Shown here one piece after another: positions 1 to 5,520 of a stretch of DNA of 8,881 nt (within the stretch, counting starts at the first letter, position 1; every line of letters starts with the position of its first letter). Origin of the DNA: an uncultured Bacteroidota bacterium (lineage in GTDB: Bacteria > Bacteroidota > Bacteroidia > 2-12-FULL-35-15); NCBI GenBank assembly GCA_903889605.1, contig CAISYK010000406.1, positions 1 to 8,881 of the forward strand, read 5' to 3'. The notes under the pieces were generated by a model. The model ran no database searches. It saw only the letters and a list, made by a program, of their open reading frames with translations, and was not told the origin of the DNA. The position numbers and the translations under genes are program-made.

Positions 1-226
1 CGTCCAGTTGAGGCAGCTCATTGGCATTTTGAGTTATTTTGTCAACCACCCATATTTGACCGATTTCCTGCCGGGAATTTTCAATTAAACCGCCCATTAA
101 TTCGGTAAGAAAACTCAGAATACCCAGTTGCTGGCCTATTAGAAAAATACTTACAACAATACCGATTATGATCCCAATGCTTTTAGGTTTGTCATATTTC
201 ATAAACTTGTATGCTGTGCTGATCAT
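1..226 (-). CDS. ABC transporter permease, DevC/FtsX-like, N-terminal part only
   Basis: This would be the inner-membrane permease of a tripartite ABC exporter. I translated it by hand from an ATG at 224-226; 75 codons are visible and the frame is still open at the window edge, so most of the protein lies outside. The start reads MISTAYKFMKYDKPKSIG. Residues 17-40 then form one hydrophobic helix (I-G-I-I-I-G-I-V-V-S-I-F-L), and a periplasmic stretch with IWVVD (about residues 59-63) follows. A short cytoplasmic tail, a helix near residue 20 and a large periplasmic domain fit the FtsX/MacB/DevC fold, and the YDKPKSIG and WVVD segments resemble DevC-type permeases as I remember them. The gene starts 11 bp after the adaptor stop codon, so the two are almost certainly co-transcribed. 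No Shine-Dalgarno sequence is visible. The family is fairly secure; the exported substrate is unknown. Confidence 0.8.
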   Translation of the reverse strand, partial: MISTAYKFMKYDKPKSIGIIIGIVVSIFLIGQQLGILSFLTELMGGLIENSRQEIGQIWVVDKITQNANELPQLD

Positions 227-237
227 ATAATTGTTTG

Positions 238-1191
238 TTAAAGTTTTATGATACACTCTACTTTAGAGTTTAGGAATAGATCTGAATTTTCATTGAATGC
301 AATTTTTACTTCCCGCACCCGTCTGTCTTCCTGGTCATTCGCCTTTTCAGAAAACAGCGATTTCTTTTTTAGGAATGGAGATAAAAAAATTATTTTTCCG
401 GAAGCAATGTTATTGCTGCTTCCCAGATAGCGTATATCAACTGACTGGCCTTCTTTCAGCATTTTACAGAATAATTCATCCACCTCGGCTTTGATGATTT
501 TACTTCCTTCAGGAGCAAAATCTGCGTAATTTTGAAATTGATTAATTGCAGAACCTTTTTTTACAAGCATTTCAAGTATTACTCCTGTAAATGGCGAACG
601 AAGAGTTTTTTTATTGGCTTCGGCTTCGTATAATTTCAGCTGATCATTGAGTTCTGTCAGCTTGTTTTGGGCAAGATGAACAGAAATTTCACTTTTTTCT
701 AAGTTAATTTCCAGCGTTTTAACTTCTGTTTCAAAATCATCTGCGTTTTGTCCTGTTTCTGCGCCTTTTTTCAGAAGGTTCCGAACCGATACTAATGTCT
801 TATTTTTATTTGCCAGATTTACTTCTATTTCCTTAGAAGCAGCCTTTTCATATTCAATTTGTGTTTGCTGCGTTTTAAGCTGGCTTTTTAATTGAACAAT
901 TCTGATTCGCTCAATTTCGTCATCCAGTTTCAATAATTCTTCTCCTTGTTTAACTTTTTCTCCATCCTTTTTATAGATTTCAATAATTACTCCGCCTGAT
1001 GCGGCTGCCAGGTTTATTATTTCATTCTCAGGTTCTACCTTTCCAATACCGACAATTTCTTTTGGTGCTGATTGCGCTTGATTCATTACTGAATTGTCAT
1101 CAGAATTTTTTATATTTTCTGCTGAATTATCTTTCCCTCCGCAGCCGAATATCAAAAATGATGCAATAATAAAATATGCTGATTGTTTCAT
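238..1191 (-). CDS. HlyD-family periplasmic adaptor (DevB/MacA-like), lipoprotein
   Basis: This 317-aa membrane fusion protein would bridge the permease and ATPase to a TolC-like outer-membrane channel. The N-terminus is a lipoprotein signal: basic start, hydrophobic stretch, then a lipobox I14-F15-G16-C17, so mature protein would begin at lipidated Cys17. A polar, probably flexible linker follows to about residue 45. The biotinyl-lipoyl half-motifs lie at about 65-91 (SGGVIIEIYKKDGEKVKQGE) and 196-217 (LRSPFTGVILEMLVKKGSAI). Between them residues 92-194 are rich in K, E, Q and L and look like the long alpha-helical hairpin that contacts the outer-membrane partner. Residues 231-317 would be the beta-barrel and membrane-proximal domains. 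DevB proteins of cyanobacteria are usually anchored by a transmembrane helix, whereas this one uses a lipid anchor as AcrA does. The gene lies between the ATPase (67 bp upstream) and the permease (11 bp downstream). Family assignment is strong; substrate is unknown. Confidence 0.92.
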   Translation of the reverse strand: MKQSAYFIIASFLIFGCGGKDNSAENIKNSDDNSVMNQAQSAPKEIVGIGKVEPENEIINLAAASGGVIIEIYKKDGEKVKQGEELLKLDDEIERIRIVQLKSQLKTQQTQIEYEKAASKEIEVNLANKNKTLVSVRNLLKKGAETGQNADDFETEVKTLEINLEKSEISVHLAQNKLTELNDQLKLYEAEANKKTLRSPFTGVILEMLVKKGSAINQFQNYADFAPEGSKIIKAEVDELFCKMLKEGQSVDIRYLGSSNNIASGKIIFLSPFLKKKSLFSEKANDQEDRRVREVKIAFNENSDLFLNSKVECIIKL

Positions 1192-1258
1192 TTTGCTGAT
1201 TTGATTTTTTATAATTTTTTGATTTAGGAAATTATAATACTTATGATTATCTGATCAA

Positions 1259-1957
1259 TTATTGAAATAAATCCCCCTCACCTGGCGTCTCTGAAGCAGT
1301 TCCGTTAACAACATAAATAATTCTATCCGCAAACTGCTTTAACCTCAAATCGTGTGTTACCACTGCAACTGATTTTCCTGCACCAGAAAGGGTTTTTAAC
1401 TCTTTCATAACTAAGGCAGCGCTTTTAACATCTAAAGAAGCTGTTGGCTCATCGCATAATATTATGGAAGGGTCGGTTACCAAAGCTCTTGCTATAGCAA
1501 CTCTTTGCTGCTCACCGTTACTAAGGTTTTTAGGAAGATTCTTCATCCGGTTTTCCATATTTACTTTTTGCAAAGCCTTTTCAGCCCGTTCTTTGCCTTC
1601 TTTATTATTCACTCCCATCAATATCAAAGGCATCGTTACATTTTCAAATGCTGTAAGCGGAGCAATAAGGTTAAAACTTTGAAATACAAAACCGATATTC
1701 ATAAGTCTTATTTTTGCCAGTTCTTTCTGGCCAAGACCATTAATCAAGGTGCCGTTCACAAAAACCTCCCCTTTTGTGGGAATTATTACACATCCGAGCA
1801 GTGAAAGCAGCGTAGTTTTACCTGAACCTGAGGGTCCTATTATCAGAGTTAATTCATTTTTTTTAAAATCGAAAGTAGCCGGTTGTAAGGCTGTAATAAC
1901 TGTATTTCCAGTCTTATACTCCTTACTAGCTTGTTTAACACTAGCTGTAATTTCCAT
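1259..1957 (-). CDS. ABC transporter ATP-binding protein (DevA/MacB/LolD type)
   Basis: This 232-aa protein is a complete single nucleotide-binding domain and would power the exporter encoded downstream. All the motifs are visible: Walker A GPSGSGKT at 41-48, Q-loop Q93 in FVFQSFNL, signature LSNGEQQ at 145-151, Walker B IILCDE at 165-170 with catalytic E170, D-loop SLD at 174-176 and switch histidine H202 in VVTHD. Length and the FVFQSFNLIAPLTAFENV segment fit the MacB/LolD/DevA subfamily, whose members act as dimers with FtsX-type permeases. The signature has Asn in place of the first Gly of the usual LSGGE, while the second Gly is kept. The ATG at 1955-1957 gives the expected spacing to Walker A. 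It is the first gene of the operon, so its promoter should lie in the intergenic region to the right. I found no good match there to the Bacteroidota -7 box (TAnnTTTG) on this strand. Confidence 0.95.
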   Translation of the reverse strand: MEITASVKQASKEYKTGNTVITALQPATFDFKKNELTLIIGPSGSGKTTLLSLLGCVIIPTKGEVFVNGTLINGLGQKELAKIRLMNIGFVFQSFNLIAPLTAFENVTMPLILMGVNNKEGKERAEKALQKVNMENRMKNLPKNLSNGEQQRVAIARALVTDPSIILCDEPTASLDVKSAALVMKELKTLSGAGKSVAVVTHDLRLKQFADRIIYVVNGTASETPGEGDLFQ

Positions 1958-2150
1958 AATATAGTTTTATGTTTTCGATTTCACCTTTAGATTAAGCAAA
2001 TTTCATTCCTGCTGAATCTTACTATAAATCCAGATAATTGCCGGACACTTTAAATTTGATTTAGATAAATAAAATTGAGTTAAAGTCTCTTGTTTTGGCG
2101 TTGCTCTTTCTTGAAAAATGAAATGGCGGACTTGGAGTTTAACCTGTACC

Positions 2151-2175
2151 CTTCGGCTATGCTCAGGACAAGCTG
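2151..2175. repeat. Bacteroidota interspersed intergenic repeat, core unit
   Basis: The stretch beginning CTTCGGCTATGCTCAGGACA and ending AAGCTG matches, from memory, a short element scattered in many copies through intergenic DNA of some Bacteroidota and other environmental bacteria (general form CTTCGnCTnCGCTCAGGACA). Read on the minus strand it gives the CPEHSRRV peptide often seen in spurious hypothetical proteins. It is richer in G and C than the AT-rich DNA around it. Only one copy is present in the window, so the repeat status rests on recognition and not on copies seen here. Its function is unknown; REP-like mobile elements and protein- or RNA-binding sites are possibilities. Exact boundaries are uncertain. 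Confidence 0.6.
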
Positions 2176-2192
2176 CGTCTAATGGCTTCAAT

Positions 2193-2210
2193 CTTTTGCA
2201 AGAGCAAAAG
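2193..2210. other. short perfect hairpin, 7-bp stem
   Basis: CTTTTGC and GCAAAAG form a perfect 7-bp inverted repeat around a 4-base AAGA loop, 18 bp right of the interspersed repeat core. The stem holds only two G:C pairs at the loop end and one at the base, and no T-run follows on either strand, so it is a poor intrinsic terminator. It might be a small operator or part of the mobile repeat, or arise by chance in AT-rich DNA. Confidence 0.35.
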
Positions 2211-2406
2211 TGTTTACACATCAATCCCTAAAGTGTAATTAACAGTGAATGAAACATAAAGAGATTATATTATTTCACCGATGTTTCAGATTATTAGAGA
2301 ATCTCATCTTCTAAATGCAACCAATTTAATAGTTTATGCATCTTTGTTTATGACAGCAAAAAAAGAAACTGGAAATTCGCTGATTAATAAATTTAATAGT
2401 AATATT

Positions 2407-2452
2407 GTTTAAGCAGAATAATACATTAATTATGTTGAATTGAGTTTAAGCA
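2407..2452 (+). repeat. 9-bp direct repeat GTTTAAGCA upstream of adhesin gene
   Basis: GTTTAAGCA occurs at 2407-2415 and again at 2444-2452, with starts 37 bp apart. The match extends to 11 of 12 bases (GTTTAAGCAGAA versus GTTTAAGCAAAA). The shorter TTAAGCA also occurs at 1992-1998, near the start of the divergent operon. The second copy ends 43 bp before the adhesin start codon, a plausible place for an activator or repressor site, but short AT-rich repeats also arise by chance. Confidence 0.25.
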
Positions 2453-2495
2453 AAAAGTTTTTTTTTTAATAAAAACATATTTTATACTGTTTCAG

Positions 2496-5441
2496 ATGAA
2501 AAAACTCGTACTCTCTTTTGTTTTTATCCTTGTAACTTTAATCGAAGGGTTTTCTCAATCAACAGTTCCTGCAATAGACAGCAAAGAATACGAATCCTTG
2601 AAAAAGCAGGGCATGCTCCCAAAAGACTTGATTTTAACAAATCCCCATTCCTTCACTCCTTCATTAGATGATTTAAAGAAATTAGGATCAGTTCATCCGT
2701 TGGGATTGCCAGGCACCCCCGGCAATCCGCCTAAACCTGCCTCAGGAAGCTCATGCAGCTGCTATATTCCTCCAGACAATACCTATACGCTAGCTATGGC
2801 TCCTAATGATGATGGGAGTACGAACCTGCTTGCCATTCCTTTCAGCTTTTGTTTATACGGCACCAATTATACCGATTTGTATATAAATAATAACGGCAAT
2901 ATTTCATTCGTAAATTCTTATTTTACTTTTTCTTCCAGCTCTTTTCCTGATCCAACTTATATAATGGTTGCACCATTTTGGGGGGATGTGGATACTAGGG
3001 GAGCCGGCACTGTAGAATATAAAATTACGGCTACAGCAATGTATGTAAATTGGGTAGGAGTAGGGTATTTCAGCAGTATGTTTGACAAAGTAAATACTTT
3101 TCAATTAATTATTACAGACGGCAATGACCCCATACTGCCTCCTGGTAATAACATTGCCTTTTGTTATGGTGATATGCAGTGGACTACAGGTGCTGCATCT
3201 TCTGGTATTAACGGATTCGGCGGAATTCCATCAACTGTAGGTATCAATAAAGGTGATGGAGTATCTTATGTCCAGATGGGGCGTTTTGATCAGCCAGGCA
3301 GTGTTTATGACGGCGGTTACGGAGCCAATGACGGGGTAGATTGGCTGGATAACAAATCATTCTATTTTAATTCCTGCAATAGTACCAATTTGTCGCCTAT
3401 TGCAAGCGGTATCAATAATTGCGACACAATTAAAATATGCGGTACTGGTGATACTTTAATCATTGATGCATTATTTCTTGCACCTGAAATAGGGCAGAAT
3501 ACAACTATAACAATAAACACTAACGGAGTCCCCGGCATTAGTGTGCTGAATAATGTGCCTGGAAATACTGCATCAGCCCAGGTAATGATAATTTCAAGCG
3601 GCGCAAATGCAGGCAACCATATTATTACATTTACTGCCACAGATAATGGCAATCCTGTGGGGATTACGAATGTTAATGTAAATGTTTTTGTGGATATTGT
3701 AAGTGCTGTTGCCTTTTTCCCGATTTTATCTGGTAATCTTTCATTTTGTATAGGTGATAGTTCCCTGCTGTCTATTGCCCCTACAACCTATGATTCCTAT
3801 ATTTGGAATACAGGATCATCAAATACATCTATCCAAGCTGACACTACCGGGCATTATTGGGTAACCGCCTCTTTAAACGGATGTTACAAAACTGTCTTTG
3901 CTGATGTAGTTGCTAACCCTAAGCCTGCAGCTGCAATAACTGGGAATGCCGGCATTTGTTTAGGAGGGAGCCTTACTTTGACTGCATCCGGAGGCGGAAC
4001 GTACCTTTGGTGGAATAGTTCTGATACATCCTCAACAAAAACTGTAAACCCCAGTGTTAATACCACTTATATCGTAGAGGTGAAAAACAGCCAGGGATGC
4101 ACAGATACTGCAATGGCAACGGTAGTATTGTACCCTTCACCAATAGCGGATTTTAATCCTGATGGAGCATGCTTAAATCAGGCAATAACTTTTAATGACC
4201 TGTCTGCCTTTTCAGGCGGAATCATTAATGGTTGGTCCTGGGATTTCGGGGATGGAACTGCGCAGGTATTTATTCAGAACCCTGTGCATTTATATGCAAA
4301 CCTCGGAACCTATCTGGTTACATTAATTGTTACTACAGCTGGCGGCTGTGTTGATACCATTTCAAAAAACATAGTGGTTCATCCTTTGCCTCAGGCGCTA
4401 TTTACAGCAGGAAAGGGATGTAAAGGAAGCATTGTTCCATTCACAGATCAGTCCACTACCTCAGGTTCAGATGCTCTGCTGCTTTGGTCATGGGATTTTG
4501 GTGACGGCAGTCCATTAAATAATAACCACAACACCTTTCATCAGTATAATAATGTAGGTTCATTTACTACTCATCTTTTGGTAATTTCAAATTTTGGGTG
4601 CCGCGATTCTACTACACAAGTTGTAGTTATCAACCCTCCGCTTGTTGGAAATTTTACGGCATCCGATACTGTGGGATGCAGTCCTTTATGTGTAAATTTT
4701 CAAAACCAGTTTATTATTCCGGCTGGCAGCCATGCGTCTTATTTATGGGATTTTGGTGATGGCAGCCCTTTTGACCTATCTTCAAACCCGAAACATTGTT
4801 TTATAAATAATTCGCTTTCTTTGTCTCAGACTTTCAGCGTGTCCTTAACCGTCACGCCTGATACGGGATGTGTTACAACAGTTTCTAAAACTAATTATAT
4901 TACAGTAGTCCCAAGTCCGATAGCAGATTTTACAGTGGATCCGAGTACCACATCCATTCTTTTTCCAATTATTTCATTTACCAACTTATCTTCAGGAGAA
5001 AATGCCTGGAATTGGAATTTTGGAGACCTTAGTTTATCATCAATAATCAACCCGCCGCCTCATACATACGCTGATACCGGCACATACAATGTCACACTTA
5101 TTGTTTCAAATCAGTTCTCCTGTTCTGATACGGCCGTCCGGCCTATTTCAATTGAGGCAGACTGGTCATTCTACATCCCTAGCTCGTTTACTCCCAATGG
5201 TAATGGTATTAATGATAAATTCCAGGGATACGGTTTCGGTATTATAGAATATGAAATGTTGATTTTCGACCGCTGGGGTAATAAAGTATACCAAACAGCT
5301 GATTACAATCTGCCATGGGACGGCATGGTAAATCATAGTAAAGAAACCGAAATATCAGAAGTATATGTTTATCAGTTCAATATTAAAAATGTGAAAAGAC
5401 AGAAACACAGTTATCGGGGAATTGTAACATTGGTGAGGTAA
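2496..5441 (+). CDS. T9SS-secreted NIDO and PKD-domain surface protein, probable adhesin
   Basis: This 981-aa protein is probably a cell-surface adhesin. A Sec signal peptide covers about residues 1-20 (MKKLVLSFVFILVTL, cleavage near FSQS). After a Pro/Gly-rich linker with SSCSCY comes a nidogen-like (NIDO) domain at about 104-295, recognisable by IPFSFCLYG, LYINNNGNISF, VAPFWGDVDTR, the Trp-Thr-rich middle and the SFYFNSC end. Residues 300-545 hold Ig/cadherin-like beta segments. Four PKD domains follow at about 547-890, with cores WSWDFGDG (580-587 and 664-671), LWDFGDG (750-756) and WNFGD (840-844). Residues 890-981 are the CHU_C or gliding-motility-associated C-terminal domain (YIPSSFTPNGNGIND, FDRWGNKVY, WDG, YVYQ), the type B T9SS sorting signal. 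The start is fixed by the signal peptide. No enzyme motif is visible. In the family, type B substrates include large adhesins that stay on or near the cell surface. The ligand is unknown. The protease gene follows after 79 bp. Confidence 0.93.
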   Translation: MKKLVLSFVFILVTLIEGFSQSTVPAIDSKEYESLKKQGMLPKDLILTNPHSFTPSLDDLKKLGSVHPLGLPGTPGNPPKPASGSSCSCYIPPDNTYTLAMAPNDDGSTNLLAIPFSFCLYGTNYTDLYINNNGNISFVNSYFTFSSSSFPDPTYIMVAPFWGDVDTRGAGTVEYKITATAMYVNWVGVGYFSSMFDKVNTFQLIITDGNDPILPPGNNIAFCYGDMQWTTGAASSGINGFGGIPSTVGINKGDGVSYVQMGRFDQPGSVYDGGYGANDGVDWLDNKSFYFNSCNSTNLSPIASGINNCDTIKICGTGDTLIIDALFLAPEIGQNTTITINTNGVPGISVLNNVPGNTASAQVMIISSGANAGNHIITFTATDNGNPVGITNVNVNVFVDIVSAVAFFPILSGNLSFCIGDSSLLSIAPTTYDSYIWNTGSSNTSIQADTTGHYWVTASLNGCYKTVFADVVANPKPAAAITGNAGICLGGSLTLTASGGGTYLWWNSSDTSSTKTVNPSVNTTYIVEVKNSQGCTDTAMATVVLYPSPIADFNPDGACLNQAITFNDLSAFSGGIINGWSWDFGDGTAQVFIQNPVHLYANLGTYLVTLIVTTAGGCVDTISKNIVVHPLPQALFTAGKGCKGSIVPFTDQSTTSGSDALLLWSWDFGDGSPLNNNHNTFHQYNNVGSFTTHLLVISNFGCRDSTTQVVVINPPLVGNFTASDTVGCSPLCVNFQNQFIIPAGSHASYLWDFGDGSPFDLSSNPKHCFINNSLSLSQTFSVSLTVTPDTGCVTTVSKTNYITVVPSPIADFTVDPSTTSILFPIISFTNLSSGENAWNWNFGDLSLSSIINPPPHTYADTGTYNVTLIVSNQFSCSDTAVRPISIEADWSFYIPSSFTPNGNGINDKFQGYGFGIIEYEMLIFDRWGNKVYQTADYNLPWDGMVNHSKETEISEVYVYQFNIKNVKRQKHSYRGIVTLVR

Positions 5442-5505
5442 GGATTTATTACAGGCTGATTCAACACGAGAGGATGCTGTAAATATTAAAAAAAGGATTA
5501 GAAAT

Positions 5506-5511
5506 AGGGAG
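5506..5511 (+). promoter_or_regulatory. possible Shine-Dalgarno sequence before the protease gene
   Basis: AGGGAG lies 9 bases before the ATG at 5521 and is partly complementary to the 16S rRNA tail. The other start codons in the window lack such a site, as is usual in Bacteroidota, so its importance here is uncertain. The reading frame is open upstream to a TGA at 5434-5436, but no ATG or GTG start lies in between, and the signal peptide begins exactly at 5521. Confidence 0.3.
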
Positions 5512-5520
5512 AAATACAAA

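Larger units (their letters stand above)
1958..2495. other. 538-bp intergenic region between divergent transcription units
   Basis: This gap separates the leftward exporter operon from the rightward surface-protein genes and should carry promoters for both. I see no convincing coding sequence. A 73-codon reading frame on the minus strand (2224-2003) spans the interspersed repeat and shows a CPEHSRRVQ peptide, which is simply how that repeat translates in one frame. It has no recognisable domain. The region holds the repeat core near 2151-2175, a hairpin at 2193-2210, a 9-bp direct repeat at 2407 and 2444, and an AT-rich stretch with a ten-T run before the adhesin start. The adhesin ATG at 2496 has no Shine-Dalgarno sequence in front of it, as is usual in Bacteroidota. 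No tRNA or structured RNA was recognised. Confidence 0.7.

Noticed and set aside
2051..2058. TAAATTTG, a full match to the Bacteroidota -7 box TAnnTTTG on the plus strand
   Set aside because: The nearest TTG upstream (2038-2040) is too close for a -33 box, and the next plus-strand gene starts more than 430 bp away.
2193..2210. Hairpin as an intrinsic terminator
   Set aside because: The stem is weak and AT-rich, with no following T-run on either strand, and no gene ends nearby.
2003..2224. 73-codon minus-strand reading frame in the intergenic region
   Set aside because: It runs through the interspersed repeat and gives the CPEHSRRV-type peptide known as a spurious product; no domain, signal or ribosome site supports it.
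2339..2346. CATCTTTG as a -7 promoter box for the adhesin gene
   Set aside because: It misses the first T of TAnnTTTG, has no TTG about 20 bp upstream, and lies 150 bp from the start codon.
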